DNA of 64,000 nucleotides, taken from assembly GCA_012934845.2 (NCBI GenBank), contig WNNJ02001845.1, positions 82,837 to 146,836 on the forward strand, given 5' to 3'. This document shows positions 1-11,356 of the stretch, piece by piece. Each line of letters opens with the position of its first letter. Within the stretch, counting starts at the first letter, position 1. Below the pieces are notes generated by a model. It was not told where the DNA came from, ran no database searches, and worked only from the letters and a program-made list of their open reading frames with translations. The translations under genes were made by a program, and so were the position numbers. The DNA is from Pomphorhynchus laevis. Taxonomy: Eukaryota > Acanthocephala > Palaeacanthocephala > Echinorhynchida > Pomphorhynchidae.

Positions 1-1398
1 GTGAGGGAGTTGATAAGAGTGACTAACATCAACAAATCATCGACTGCATTTATTTCATCACTTTTTGATGTTTAGCATCAATTAAGGTCTGGTGAACGCT
101 TGTTGCAGCTGATGAGAAGGTGTTGGCGGTAGACGTTATTGGCGTTGGGGTATTAATATCTAATTTTGTACTCTTTGAAATGTTGAAACTTTCTTGATCA
201 AGCTGGGTGGTCTTTTCTGCAATTATTGCATATTGTGGAGTTCTTGCATTTGTGTTTTTGATCAGACACCATTACTGCAGATACCGCATATTTGTGGGTT
301 AGGGCAGTGGGAGCCCTAGTGCCTCCATATAACTGCCATGTTTTGTCTTTCTTTAACAAGCTTACTGGATTCAAGGTATGTGCAGAGACACCTCCTTTAT
401 TTGATTGTTGGACTTTTTCAGGCTGTCGTGTAGCACTCGCTGTATCCATTATTTCATCGCTTTTTGATGTTTAGCATCGATCAACCTTATTATATCAAGG
501 TCTGATAAACGGCTGGTTGCAGCTGATGAGGTGTTGGGTGTAGACTTTATTGGCGTTGGGGTGTTGATGTGTCTACTTTTGTACTCTTTGAAATGTTGAC
601 ACTTTCTTGACCAGGCTGGGTGGTCTTTCCTACAATTATTGCATATTTTGGAGTTCTTGCATTTGTGTTTTTTATCACAGCCGCAATTACTGCAGCTGCT
701 ACATATATGTGAGTTGTGGCCGTTTGAGCCTCAGTGCCCCCATTTGTGACAGTTAGCACAGTGAGGGTATGTCAAGTCACCTGTGTCAATATGGAGGAAT
801 CATTGCATCCTATAAAGGGATTGCAGCTATAACGTGAAATTATATCCGCATTATCCACCTGAGTGGAGGCAAACGCAATGGGGAGAAGAGTGTTCTTCTT
901 ACCCATTATAATTATCTAGCATTCTTAAATCATCCTTGTCCAACTCAGGAGGAAGGTTGGAAATCTTCACCAAAGTCATAATAAGCTATGGAGGACAGGT
1001 GTTTTACAACGTGTGGCTTGAATTCATTCGCAAGTTCTGACGTTACAAACGATAATCTGATTTCTGACTCATAATATCGAAGAGAGTTGTAGAGGACACG
1101 ATTCTTATATTTATCAGTAAATTCTTTCAAGAAGATTCGGTAGATCTTGGAGAGCTCTATAGGCTCCTTGAATTTAATATTAATCAGGTTGGTGAGTTTT
1201 CTCATCGAGGGAGAAACCCTGTGTAGGAACATTAGTTAAAACATCACTAAACTGCCTGTCTTTTGAACTGATGGGAGGAATCTTCAATTTATTTTCATAT
1301 CTTCTTAGTATATGGAATCGTTGATTGTTTTCTGCATTAAATTGCTGAAGTTTTTGCTTTCCTTTGATGCTCCGTTCGCTGCGTATTAAAGTTTAATT
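1..1398 (-). pseudogene. Decayed ORF1 (gag-like) relic of a LINE related to family A
   Basis: On the minus strand, 1232 down to 945 decodes to a stretch that parallels the N-terminal part of the ORF1 at 4030-5259: the shared pattern is LTNL, a basic segment, then NRV.YN..RY.ESEI..SF. Further on (about 752-735) an out-of-frame zinc-knuckle core CHKWGH survives. No long frame is open, and stops and frameshifts run throughout. It is therefore an old, diverged copy of the same LINE lineage, read toward coordinate 1 and cut by the window edge. Its 5' end abuts the insertion site of the younger copy at 1411-5288. I see no function left. Confidence 0.75.
35..760. repeat. Tandem duplication inside the relic ORF1 (spacing about 410 bp)
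   Basis: The stretch at about 35-345 recurs at about 448-760: the same order of words (tttgatgtttagcatc, cttggcgttggggt-like, gtactctttgaaatgttga, ggagttcttgcatttgtg) with moderate divergence. It duplicates the zinc-knuckle and C-terminal part of the relic ORF1. The divergence means the duplication is old. Confidence 0.7.
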
Positions 1399-1410
1399 GT
1401 AATATATAGT
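1399..1410. repeat. Target-site duplication, left copy (GTAATATATAGT)
   Basis: The 12-mer GTAATATATAGT lies here and again at 5289-5300, exactly bracketing the family A LINE at 1411-5288. This is what target-primed reverse transcription leaves, and it fixes both ends of the element. Confidence 0.8.
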
Positions 1411-1538
1411 AAATAAATAATAAATAAAGATTTTCTTAATAACAAATAATACATGGTGAAGGAATAAATAAATGTCAGATCAGTTCCAAGATAAACAAAA
1501 GAAATAACAAAACAGCACGTGTTAGTCTTCTTCAATGT

Positions 1539-2958
1539 TCAAGGCATCAAATCCAGGGGGATCTGAGCCCCCCAACCGATCCAACACGCCGCCTTCCGAC
1601 TGAACCACCCGGGGTCTTTCACCCCCCGAAGAATCCAATCGGCGCGAACTATGCTGGGTAAACGAGAGACGAGGAGCTTAAGAAACCTTAGCCTTTGCTC
1701 TGGGGGACGTCCTCTTGAGAAAAAGACTAGTCCCGAGATAGCCCAGGTACCCCAAAGGCGTACCTGGGTTTTCCCTTTCAATGACAGATGCTGAACCCGT
1801 TTCAGAGCCCACCTAGCTTTCCTCAGGATACGTTTAAGTCTATCCAGGTCAGCTTTCGCCGACCAGTTCACCGTAACGGTGAACCCCAGGTATTTTACCC
1901 GACATGTGAAGGTGGGGAGTGGTTCAGAGGCAAATATGGAGGAAAGTGCTGAGAGTGCTAATCTCTTAAGTTTTTTCTTTGTTGCAGTGGTGCCATGAAA
2001 GACAACCGCCTGCGATTTGGCGGAGTTTAAAATAAGATTGGATTTGGGTAACTGGTCTTTTAATCTTAAAAAGAAGCGGCTGATGTCAGAAACTACGTCT
2101 TTACACCTGTGTCCAGAGAACAGGGCTGTGGTGTCATCAGCATACACCACAAGACGTTGTTCGCGCTTAAATATTTTGAATAGATTAATGGAGGCAGCAA
2201 GATATAAGATAGGAGAAAGAGGTGAACCTTGAGGCACACCTGTAATAGGGTAAAACTGACGCGCATCAGGGTCGTCTTCATAATAAAACCGCTTGGTGTA
2301 CAGCAGAATCTCCACCCTGTTCACAATTCTCGCAGGCAACCCGAGGGACCTAAGAGAAGAGATCACAAAAGGAATGGAGATGCGGTCAAATGCAGCAGAA
2401 AAGTCAAGGAAAATAGCCACAACTAGGCGATGGCTATTCTCCCGACAAAACTGCTCCAACTCACCTACTGCCGAATGGACCGAGCGACCTTTGACGAACC
2501 TGAAAACCTGGAGGGATCAAATTTCGCCTACTTAAATGGTCGCGGATTTTACGCGCAAGCGCTTTTTCGTAAATCGACACGAGGGAATTTTGAATCGAAA
2601 TGGGTCGCAGGTCTTTAGGACATGAGCAGGATTTTTTCTTAGGAATAAAAACACGCTTACTAATATTGATGCCTGCTACATCAGATGGGGAGGCTAAAAG
2701 CATTGTTACGGCCACCTCTCTTCTCTGATCAGCTGTCAAAAGCTGACAGACCCGAGAAGAAAGTGGAACGACGGATTTGGAGGTGCCCGGGAGTGGACCC
2801 CAGGAGTTAAGAATATCCGTAACAGATAGATCCCTACTCCTGAAGTTACACCAAGGCGGGATTGGTTGAGGTGATTGAGTGGCTCCATAGTTGTGTAGGG
2901 CTAGTGACTCCTCCAAAACTTTATCAAGGCCTACATTCCCTATCCAACTCAATGCTCT
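1539..2958 (-). pseudogene. LINE family A ORF2, reverse transcriptase part, frameshifted
   Basis: The frame from 2952 reads FIPKKKSCSCPKDLRPISIQ, typical of RT fingers, then loses frame near 2505-2515 where comparison with the copies at 7860 and 9770 indicates a 2-nt deletion. The RT resumes in a new frame from 2459: FLDFSAAFDRI (motif A), GVPQGSPLSPILYLAAS (motif B), VVYADDTTAL (motif C, catalytic YADD) and the thumb/C-terminal region ending at 1539. Together with the upstream stop this makes the copy non-coding for a full ORF2. The RT would have copied the element RNA into the nicked target. No RNase H or C-terminal zinc finger is obvious. Confidence 0.85.
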
Positions 2959-2961
2959 ATC

Positions 2962-3996
2962 CTACCAGCAAACAAACTTCTCCTTCTTGAAAATCTTCCA
3001 AAAGGAAGACTGAGAAGGATTAAGGCGAGCGATACTCGTCCTATCCCTACTCAGCTGGAACCTGTATCTGGTGCTCCAGTATTCATTCGAGAGGGCCTGT
3101 TTGGCGGAAGCAGAGAGATTAGGGAGGTTCAGTAATTTTGCTAGGACCTTGAGTTTCGTCGGAGTGGGATTGTATATACGACCTTTATAGGTAGTCGATA
3201 GAATCGCGGTAGCTTGCGAAAAGAGGTAGGTATTAAATTCGGTCAGACTCTCATTTCCTATTCGGGGAAAGAGTTGGATAGCCGCCTGAAAGAAGGCCAC
3301 TCTGATCGGATCAAAGTGAAACCTTCTGCGAAGCAACATATCTTCCTCAATTCTCCAACGAATTAGGTCATGAGAGGTGGACAATTGCTGGCGCGACTGC
3401 TCCGTGCAGAGGGGTTTTAACAGCCACCTCGAGTGAAGCAGTAAAATGTCGAGGATAGAATTTGTTGATGTGCAATGAAAGGTAGGGGAAGGGGGTTTGT
3501 GAATAAGATAACCGTTCCTGGCTCTGCGAAGCGCTGCATTGATCCAACGACCAGTTCTGTCGTTGAAATCCCCAAGTATCATGTCATAACCGCTGTCAAT
3601 AATACTATCCAGGAGATCACGGTTCTTGTGAATTTCCCCTGGACGGATGTAGACATTGGCTAGACTGAGGCGTTTACCGTTTTTACTAAGTGAAACTACT
3701 AAACAAGACATGGCTGGACATGAGTAGTTTAATAGGAGGGAGGACCTTAAGGAGCACTTAACTAAGGTCAAGAGTCCTTGAGATGAAGAGGAGTGAGGTG
3801 GGGCTAAGTACGGAGTATAGTGGGAACAAATATGCTTTGGGATAAATCGAGTAATGTCCTGGGGAAGACGGATAGACCGCGTCTCCTGAAGCACTATAAC
3901 ATCTGCATCTCTACCAGATAAAAGTCTGAGGGCAGAAGCACCTCCCGAATTCCACTGAAGGACATTCAGTGAAAAAGGCTCACGAGTACTCTGCAT
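2962..3996 (-). pseudogene. LINE family A ORF2, endonuclease (EEP) part, ending at an in-frame TAG
   Basis: The ATG at 3996 opens 344 codons that read as an apurinic-like endonuclease (exonuclease-endonuclease-phosphatase fold). Visible signatures in order: LNVLQWN (about residue 10-16), VLQET (metal-binding Glu), LGDFNDR (Asp/Asn pair), SILDILLL, and TSHDLIRW near residue 210 for the catalytic His. This domain nicks target DNA to prime reverse transcription. The frame stops at TAG 2962-2964, and the same frame continues beyond it into the RT region at 2952, so the stop is a point mutation inside a once continuous ORF2. A sister copy lies at 6624-7400 (plus strand). Confidence 0.85.
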
Positions 3997-4029
3997 TGTG
4001 ATGGATTAGTTGGATGGGGGATTGCCTAC

Positions 4030-5259
4030 CTAGACAGAGCTAGGTGCAGGAAGGTTTCCCTTCCCGCCACCAGCTCCGTCCAGGGTAGGTACTTGCCCCT
4101 GGGCAGCATCTTCATTTCCCCTTCTAGCCTTAGACTTTAATAGTTTCCCAATATTTAAGGGTTGGATGGGAGGATTGGCCGAAGCCCCCCTTTTCTTTGA
4201 AGGCGGTATTACTGCATTAATCGGAACAGACGGTGCCGTGAGGAGGGCACCGAGCAGAGACTTGACTAATTCCTCAGTCTGTTTCTTATTCACAGCGGCA
4301 CGGATGTCTATGGCTCTAAAGATGTCGGCGTCCGTCATTCTTGACCCGACGTTAGAAGGCAGGGCAGCTGCTTCGGAAAAAGAGGCCGGCTTCTTGGTAG
4401 CTGTTGAACAGAATTTGTTGGCGTAATCTTTGAAGACGTTACACCTCCTGCTCCAAGCAGTGTTACACCCCCCACAGTTGGAGCAGGAAAGGAGGGCCGA
4501 GCATTTACAGCCGTCCATTACGGCTGGGCAGGATAAGGAGCTACACACCCCACATGTAGTCGGTAAGGTGCAGCTGGAAGCCCAATGCCCCCACTTATGG
4601 CACCGACTACAATGGGGGTATGTAAATTCTTCCCTGCCAACTATTTTAAAGGATAAATTGAAGCCCAAAAATGGGTTATTAGCAGATCTGACGAGTAACT
4701 CAGCTTGATCAATTGCCGCAGAACCGAAAGCGATCGTTAAGGGGAAGCCATTCTTTCCCATAAGTTGACGAAAACTGGAAATATTGAACTTACTTTTTAG
4801 TAATGCAATATCCTCATTTTCAAGGTGGGCCGGGAGATTCGATATTTTGACCGAGGCCATGATTGGTTTTTGTTCAAACGATCCAAATTCGGACAAATTG
4901 GATTCAAAAAATACAGCATATCTTTTAAGATCCTCAGGCGAGGCGAAAGAAATTTTTATTTCTGATTCACTGTATCGAACACAGTTAAAAACAACTCTAT
5001 TTTTAAGTTCAGTAGAAAATTTCCTTAGGAAAATATTAAATAATGAATGTCTAGCAACGGGCTTTGATATCTTTATAATACCCAAATTTGTAAGTTTGGG
5101 AATGGGTGGAAGTAACCCTTCATCGTCACAAACAATAGAAACAGAACTAACCTTTTGCTTGCAGTATGTATTATCTGAGAATACCTGATATTTTTCGTTG
5201 AATTTTAATTTTTCGTAAGGAATTTTGCTGGAATTGCAATTGCTTTGAACCTCCGACAT
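4030..5259 (-). CDS. LINE family A ORF1: zinc-knuckle nucleic-acid-binding (gag-like) protein
   Basis: An open frame of about 409 codons from the ATG at 5259; an upstream GTG at 5277 keeps the frame open but is not a likely start. Residues about 60-200 form a basic/hydrophobic region like the RRM-type region of Jockey/R1 ORF1 proteins. About residue 215 onward carries Cys/His clusters: C-SR-C-HKWG-H-WASS-C, then CGVC…C and C..C..C repeats, i.e. CCHC zinc knuckles that bind RNA. The C-terminal third is Pro/Ala/Lys-rich. ORF1 proteins of this kind package the element RNA with ORF2 product. ORF2 follows 33 nt downstream, so reinitiation is the likely way ORF2 is translated. No break was seen. 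The family assignment is from motif and context, not from a database search. Confidence 0.85.
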   Translation of the reverse strand: MSEVQSNCNSSKIPYEKLKFNEKYQVFSDNTYCKQKVSSVSIVCDDEGLLPPIPKLTNLGIIKISKPVARHSLFNIFLRKFSTELKNRVVFNCVRYSESEIKISFASPEDLKRYAVFFESNLSEFGSFEQKPIMASVKISNLPAHLENEDIALLKSKFNISSFRQLMGKNGFPLTIAFGSAAIDQAELLVRSANNPFLGFNLSFKIVGREEFTYPHCSRCHKWGHWASSCTLPTTCGVCSSLSCPAVMDGCKCSALLSCSNCGGCNTAWSRRCNVFKDYANKFCSTATKKPASFSEAAALPSNVGSRMTDADIFRAIDIRAAVNKKQTEELVKSLLGALLTAPSVPINAVIPPSKKRGASANPPIQPLNIGKLLKSKARRGNEDAAQGQVPTLDGAGGGKGNLPAPSSV

Positions 5260-5288
5260 GTTTGTTTCAGTTTGCACAGTAATTATCC

Positions 5289-5300
5289 GTAATATATAGT
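5289..5300. repeat. Target-site duplication, right copy (GTAATATATAGT)
   Basis: Identical to 1399-1410. Removing 1411-5300 restores one uninterrupted sequence joining the relic on the left with the head-to-head plus-strand copy on the right. Confidence 0.8.
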
Positions 5301-5354
5301 GTTGGGTATATAATATCAGCTAGTAGCAGCTAACGAAATACATCAACACCCAAA

Positions 5355-6600
5355 AATGAATACGAGCAAAGTAAGTAGCAGTTGCGGAGCTTCAAAGGCA
5401 ACAAATTTTCAAGCAAAACTGACGTTTTTGAAAGTAAAAGTTGATTTCTTCTAGTAATCTCGAAAACCAAGTAAGTGATTTAACTACTGCTAATCTACCG
5501 GGAGTTAATCTACCGGGGTACTTTCCCCAATCCCTAAACTTAAAAACCTGATTTTAATATTTATGTCACAGCCTCTGGAAAAGGCACAATTTATTCAATG
5601 TCTGTTTAAGACCGTTTATTAATAAGTATGCCAATCGAATCCTATTCAATTCGTTCAAATTTATTGAGTCTGAAATAAAAACCTCCTGCGTAAACTCTTA
5701 TATTGCGAAGGAATATGAGATTTTATTTAATTCGAATCTCAAACATCTGGGTTTGATTTATTTTAAACCAATTATGGCATCAGTTAAAGTAAACAATCTT
5801 CCTCTGCGTTCAGAGGATAAGGATATCGAAGCTTTGAAAACCGTTTACAAAATTTCTAACTTCAGGCCACTTATGGGGAAAATGGATTTCCCCTTCCAAT
5901 TGGTTTATGTTCATCCCCTATTAAGCATGCTGAAACTCTTGCAAAATCGTCTTTTAACCTATTTTTAGGGTGCCATTTACGATTTTCTATTCTGAGTGCT
6001 GAGAATCTTACCTACCCCTACTGTAATACATGTCATAAGTGTGGGCACTGTGCCTCAAACTGCTCCAGCTCAACGACCTGTGGCGTTTGTGGTCTTCCAT
6101 CGTGCCAAAGCATTAGTTCCGGGGGGGGCAGTGTGTGACACCTTCTATGTTCCAACTGTAAAGGGATCCATCTGGCATGGTCCCGTAAATGTACTTGCTT
6201 TAAAGATTACCGAAATACTTTCTCCAGGTATGCTGTAGCCAATAAAGCTAAATTAACTTATTCCGTCACGGCCTCTAGAATGTCCGAAAGTGACATCCTT
6301 CGAATCACTGATGTAAAGATACAATCCGCCATGAAGAAGGTGGAAGATATGGTAGCCGCCTAGGTTTCGGTCTTATACACTAGTCCGGAACTAGCGAAAC
6401 AAATTGCTGTACCAGATTCGAAAAATAGGGGGCTTCGGCTCAGGCCGTCCCCCCCATTAAGATTGGTAAATTATTGAAGGGCAAAAATAGCGCTTTAATT
6501 AAAAATGAAGATACCACGTGTAGGCAAGTGCTCGCCCAGGACGTAGTTGTTGGCGAGAAGGGCAACCTTTCCGCCCCTAGCTCTGTCTAGGGTTGAGGCA
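5355..6600 (+). pseudogene. Decayed LINE family A ORF1 (plus-strand copy)
   Basis: Begins at an ATG (5355) followed by a short reading like the N-terminus of the intact ORF1 (S/N-rich, ...CGASKATNFQAKLTF). The KPIMASVKVNNLP core is at 5768-5830 and a zinc-knuckle block, Y.YCNTCHKCGHCASNC, is at about 6012-6070 in a different frame. It ends at 6600 with the same APSSV-stop as the intact protein. Frames change at least three times. It shows which ORF1 segments are conserved: the KPIM core and the knuckles. Confidence 0.75.
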
Positions 6601-6623
6601 ATCCCACCCAGCTGACCTAACAC

Positions 6624-8719
6624 GATGCTGAGTACTCGTGAGCCTTTTTCACTGAATATCCTTCAGTGGAATTATATATTAAGATATTCAGTGGAGAATA
6701 TTATATATTCTCCACTGAATATCTTCAGTGGAGACGCGGTCTATCCGTATCCCCCTTCCTGGATAGGATTATAGTTAGCGGGTATGACATGGTACTTGGT
6801 GACTTCCACGACAGAACTGGTCGTTAAAATTAATGCAGCATTCCGCAGAGCCAGGAACGATTATCTTATTCATAAACAACCGTCCACATTTCATTGCACA
6901 TCAATAAATTTATTCCTCGACTTATTACTGCTCCACGAGAGGAGGTTTTTGAAATCTTACTACGGAACAGTCGCGACAACATCTGCCCACTTCTCATGAC
7001 TTGATTCGCTGGCGGTTAGAGGAGGATACGCTGCTTAGAAGAAGATTCCACTTTGATCCAATCAGAGTGGCTTTCTTTCAGGCAGCTATCCAACGCTTCC
7101 CCCGAATTGGTAATGATAGTCTAACCAAATTTAATTCCTATCTCTATTCGAAGCTACCACTATACTTTCGACTACCTACAAAGGTCGTATTTACAGTCAT
7201 ACTCCGACAAAACTCAAGACCTTAGCATACATGATCCGTCTTCCCAACCTCTCTGCTTCTGCCAGATAAGTTCTCTCGAAAGAATATTGGAGCACTAGAT
7301 ATAGGTTCCAACTGGGTAAATATAGGGCCAGCATTGCTTCCCTTAATCCAGGCCAGTCTTCCTTCTTAAAGATATTCAAGAAGGAGAAGTTTGTCTGTTG
7401 AAGGGATAGAGCCTTGGGTTAAATTGGTAAAATAGGTCTTGATAATGTTTTGGAGGAGTCACTATCCCTAAATAATTATGAAGCCACTCAATCATCTCAA
7501 CTGATCCCGCTTTGGGGATACTTCAGGAGTAGAGATCTATCTGTCACAAATATTCTTGACTCCTGGGGGCCTATTCCGGGCACCTTCAAATCCGTCGCTC
7601 CACTCTCTTCTCGTGTCTGTCAGCTTTTGACAACCGAACAAAGAAGATAAGTGGCCGTCAAATGTTTTTAGCCGCCCCATCCGATGTGGCTGGCATCAAC
7701 ATTAGTAGAAGAGTTTTTATTCAAAAAATCCGGTATCTTGTCCTAAAGGCCTGGGGCCCATTTCGATTCAAAATTCCCTCGTGTCGATTTACGAAAAAGC
7801 GCTTGCGCGTAAAATCTGCGATCATCTAAATAGGCGTAATTTAATTCCACCAGGTTTCCTTGGGTTAGTTAAAGGAAGCTCGGTCCATCCAGCTGTAGGT
7901 GCAAGTGCATCAGTCTTGTCAGGAGAATAGTCATCAACTTTCTGTGGCTGTTTTCCTTGACTTTTCTGCTGCACTTGACCGCATCTCCATTCCCTTTGTT
8001 AACTCCTCTCTCAGGTCCCCAGGGTTCTCTGCGAGAATTGTTAACAGGATGGAGATATTGTTATACACCAAGCGGTTCTACTATGAAGACGACACTGATG
8101 CGCGTCAGTTCTACCCTATTACGGGTGTGCCTCAAGGTTCCCCTCTTTCTCCAATCTTATATCTTGCTGCCTCCGTTGTGCTCTTTAAAATATTTAAACG
8201 CGAACAACGTCTAGTGGTATACGCTAATGATACCACAGCCATGTTCTTTGGACGCAGGTGCAAAAACGTAGTCTCGGACATCAGCCGATTCTTTTTACGA
8301 TCAAAAAACCAGCTGACCCTGTTTAATCTTATTTTAAACTCCGCCAAATCGCAGGTAGTGGTCTTTTATGGCGCCCCTGCAACAAAGCAAAAACTTAAGA
8401 GATTAACCGACCTGGATAGACTTAAACGTATTTTGAAGAGAGCTAGGTGGGCTTTGAAACGGGTCCAGCATCTGTCATTGAAAGGGAAACCCAGGTGCGC
8501 CTCTGGGGCACTTGTGCTATCTCTGGATTAGTCTTCTTTTCTAGAGGACGTCCCCCAGAGCAAAGGCTAAGGTTTCTCAAGCTCTTCGCCTCTCCTTTAC
8601 TTAGCATAGACCGCCTCTATTGGACTCTTCGTCAGGTGCAAAACCCCGGGTGGTTTAGTCGGAAGGCAGCGTGTTGGATTGGCTGGAGGGCCCAGATCCC
8701 ACAGGAACTTAGACCATAA
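6624..8719 (+). pseudogene. Decayed LINE family A ORF2 (endonuclease-RT), plus-strand copy
   Basis: Starts at 6624 with the same STREPFSLN N-terminus as the intact family, then loses the middle of the endonuclease at a small inverted duplication (6683-6723). Endonuclease pieces follow at 6784-7225 (SFHCTS-like, HD.IRWRLEED). RT pieces: PIPGTFKSV near 7570, FLDFSAALDRI near 7953, GVPQGSPLSPILYLAAS at 8125-8175, VVYANDTTAM at 8215 (YADD changed to YAND) and a C-terminal WFSRKAACWIGW block before the stop at 8719. The change of a catalytic Asp in motif C alone would inactivate it. Confidence 0.75.
6683..6723. repeat. Perfect hairpin (17-bp arms) at a deletion in the LINE endonuclease
   Basis: GATATTCAGTGGAGAAT at 6683-6699 and its exact reverse complement at 6707-6723, loop ATTATAT. 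A third partial copy (ctgaatatccttcagtgga) lies just upstream. It replaces part of the endonuclease coding region, as expected from a template-switch or snap-back repair event. Confidence 0.8.
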
Positions 8720-8859
8720 AGATAGGGGACTTTTTAACAGAATTGAAGAAAGAAGAATTATCTGACATTTGGTTTTTTTCTTTTCTTTAACTGACAATAT
8801 ATTATCCGCATGTATTATTTTTTGCTTAAGAAAATCTTTATTTATTTATCTATTGAAAT

Positions 8860-9270
8860 ACAAAAATGCAAATAGTGAATATGTCGGTGCGTTTTCCTGC
8901 AACAGCGTTAACAAGCATATTACAAAGAATTTCAACGAGATTCGAAGTAACCCAATGACGAAAACGACTTTTTTTAATGGTTTCCCATCCAAAGTAGAAC
9001 GGAACAACGATACATTGTAAGGTTACTTGATATTTAGGCAAATCTAACGAGCTTCCTTTTGCTATGAAGCTCTTTAACCTTGTGGAAATAAACATAAGTT
9101 CACCACAAAACGTGGAGGATTTTTTTAAATATTTCGTAAGCCTTCGTGGTAACTATCCTAACATAATAATATACAATTCTGCCAGAAAGTATCCTGGCAA
9201 GTTTCGTATATCTTTGCCGCAAATGATCTGGCACAATCTTATGTTGGCTACTTTGAAAAGAACTTAGGAC
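8860..9270 (+). pseudogene. Relic of another ORF1 of the family A lineage
   Basis: The frame at 9064-9267 (LFNLVEINIS…FFKYFVSLRGNYPNIIIYNSARKYPGKFRISL) follows the same pattern as the ORF1 N-terminal region at 4900-5110 (LTNLGIIKIS…F..F…NRVVFN..RYSESEIKISF). Upstream 8860-9060 is out of frame. Only this part is recognisable; the zinc knuckles are absent. It is likely a 3'-truncated or interrupted copy. Confidence 0.6.
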
Positions 9271-9428
9271 AACGAATTCGTCTGTCAAAAACGAATTCAT
9301 CTGGCATGCGACAACTATAATATTGTCGCTTATATAGTGTTGCGTATATAGTTTTGGTTAACGCATGTGATAAAGAATTAAGTGTACAATATATAAACAG
9401 TTCACACTGTAGATATAGCACACTATAT

Positions 9429-10663
9429 ATCTGTCACAGATATTCTTAACTCCTGGGGGCCTCTTCCGGGTACCTTCAAATCCGTCGTTCCACTCTCTTT
9501 CTCGTGTCTGTCAGCTTTTGACAGCTGATCAAAGAAGATAAGTAGCCGTAACAATGCTATTACCTCCCCCTTCATTTAATGTGGCCGGCCTCAACATTAA
9601 TAGATGTATGTTTCTACCTAAGAAAAATCCGGTATCATGTCCTAAAGACCTGCGGCCCATATCGATTCAAAATTACCTCGTATCGATCTACGAAAAAGCG
9701 CTTGCGCGTAGAATCCGCGATCATTTAAGTAGGCGAAATTTAATCCCACCAAGTTTCCATGGATTCGTAAAAGTTCGCTCGGTTCATTCAGCTGTGAAGT
9801 GCATCAGTTCTGTCAGGATAATAGTCATCAACTTGCTGTGGCTGTTTTCCTTGATTTTTTGCTGCATTTGACAGCATATCCATTCCTTTTGTTATCTCTT
9901 CTCTAAGGTCCCTCGGGTTGCCTGCGAGAATTGTTAACAGGGTGGAGATACTGCTGTACACCAAGCGATTCTATTATGAAGATGACCCTGATGAGCGTCA
10001 GTTCTACCCTATTACGGGTGTGCCCCAATTTTCCCCCTTTCTCTTATCTTGTACTTGCTGCTTCCATTGAACTCTAAAATATTTAAACACGAACAACGTC
10101 TAGTGGTATACGCTGATGATACCACAGCCCTGTTCTCTGGACGCAGGTGCAAAGACGTAGTCTCGGACATCAGCTGTTTCTTTTTAAGATTAAAAGACCT
10201 ATTACCCAAGTCCAATCTTATTTTAAACTCCGCGAAATCGCAGGTGATAGTCTTCCATGGCAGCCCTGCAACAAAGCAAAAACTTAAAAGATTAGCACTC
10301 TCTGCACTCTCCTCCATTTTGACTAATCAAGCACTCCCTACCTTCACAAGTCGAGTAAAATACCTGGGGTTCACGGTTACGGTGAACTGTTCGGCGAAAG
10401 CTGACCTGGAGAGACTTAAGCTTATTCTGAAGAGAGCTAGGTTGTTCCTGAACGGGCTCAGCATCTGTAATTGAAAGGGAAAATCCAAGTACCAAACCCT
10501 GTGCGGTACTTGGAGGGCTCAGATCCCACTGGAGCTGAGGCCGTAATATAGGAAGACTAGGAAATGGATCGTCTTTGACCTGTTCTGGCCTGTTTGTTTC
10601 ATGGCTGTTTCTATTTTTTTAGTTATTTATCGGTTGTAGTTATTAAAAAAATCTTTATTATTA
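9429..10663 (+). pseudogene. 5'-truncated family A LINE copy (RT and 3' end)
   Basis: Homology to ORF2 starts abruptly at 9429 within the connector before the RT (…ATDILNSWGPLPGT-like) and runs to the 3' tail AAAAAAATCTTTATT near 10663. RT motifs are present but in shifting frames: PKDLRPISIQNYLVSIYEKALARRI at 9640-9715, a degraded motif A near 9845, VVYADDTTALFSGRRCKDVV at 10103-10165 (YADD intact) and the KYLGFTVTV region near 10360. An internal deletion removes the thumb end. The flanks ACACTATATAT (9420-9430) and ACACTCTATAT (10663-10673) match at 10 of 11 positions and are a probable target-site duplication. Confidence 0.75.
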
Positions 10664-10673
10664 CACTCTATAT

Positions 10674-11356
10674 CCGCAACAATAGGCTATTATTATTTCA
10701 CATCAGTTATTAGCCCCAAATGGCTATTTTAAATGTTTACAGAAAATAAAAAAAATCAATTCACAGAAAAGCAAAAGTTCCAATAACTAAAATAACTTGC
10801 AGCGTCCACACCAGTAGTAGCTGGATGTACATGGAATTTCTTTAGGCAGCACATTCGATACGTCTAAGGACCGATGTGAACGTCGCATCACGCTTGGGAT
10901 TTTACCATGTGGTAATTTATATAGTGATAGAGGATGACGGCTACGAGCTGACTAAGTAATCTCCACATAGTGAGATATGCAAATAAGAAACTTTGTTTGC
11001 AAATATAGAAAACTTTCGTTTTCCATTAGCCTTTCCAACAATCTTAATTTATTACAAATACCATGGCATGACCAAGAACTTCATTTATCAATTATCCCTA
11101 TTTCAGTAACTCTTGATTTAACTCCTTAAGATATCCAGTAACGCCGATTAAAAATATCAAATATATTTTAAATAGATTTGATTTTCATTTGTTTTCATTT
11201 GTCTTTTATATTTAGAAAATTCAAAATTGTCGTCCCAATTCATAATCTTTTTATCATTTTATTTTTGATGAACCATCTTAATGTGAATCTACATAAATGA
11301 TATAAACAGCAAATCCACCACAAATTGGGTTAATCCAATTATGTTGAAAATGCGTT
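10674..11356. other. Stretch without recognisable gene
   Basis: Mostly A+T-rich with a less A+T-rich patch at 10795-10990. No open frame, tRNA or repeat match within the window was seen. Confidence 0.5.

Larger units (their letters stand above)
1411..5288 (-). mobile_element. Near-complete two-ORF non-LTR retrotransposon (LINE family A), minus strand
   Basis: A 3.9-kb element read from 5288 to 1411. The order is a short 5' leader (about 29 nt before the ATG at 5259), ORF1 (5259-4030), a 33-nt gap, ORF2 (3996-1539) and a 3' UTR ending in an AAAATCTTTATTTATT-like A/T-rich tail. The two-ORF plan, the CCHC knuckles in ORF1 and the endonuclease-RT order in ORF2 place it among Jockey/R1/I-type LINEs; I do not assign a clade. 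A 12-bp duplication flanks it. The base composition is clearly less A+T-rich than the surroundings. ORF1 is intact but ORF2 has one stop and one frameshift, so this copy is dead or needs help in trans. Confidence 0.85.
5301..8850 (+). mobile_element. Second family A LINE copy, plus strand, heavily decayed
   Basis: Same element order as 1411-5288 but on the plus strand and head to head with it: ORF1 remains at 5355-6600, ORF2 from 6624 to 8719, and a 3' end near 8830-8850 with the same AAAATCTTTATTTATT-like tail. It was already present when the younger copy inserted, because the insertion splits the boundary between it and the relic at 1-1398. It carries many stops, frameshifts and deletions. 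Confidence 0.8.

Noticed and set aside
292-474. Plus-strand open frame
   Set aside because: Antisense shadow of the relic LINE ORF1; the same holds for plus-strand frames at 2017-2618, 3475-3663 and 4166-5188.
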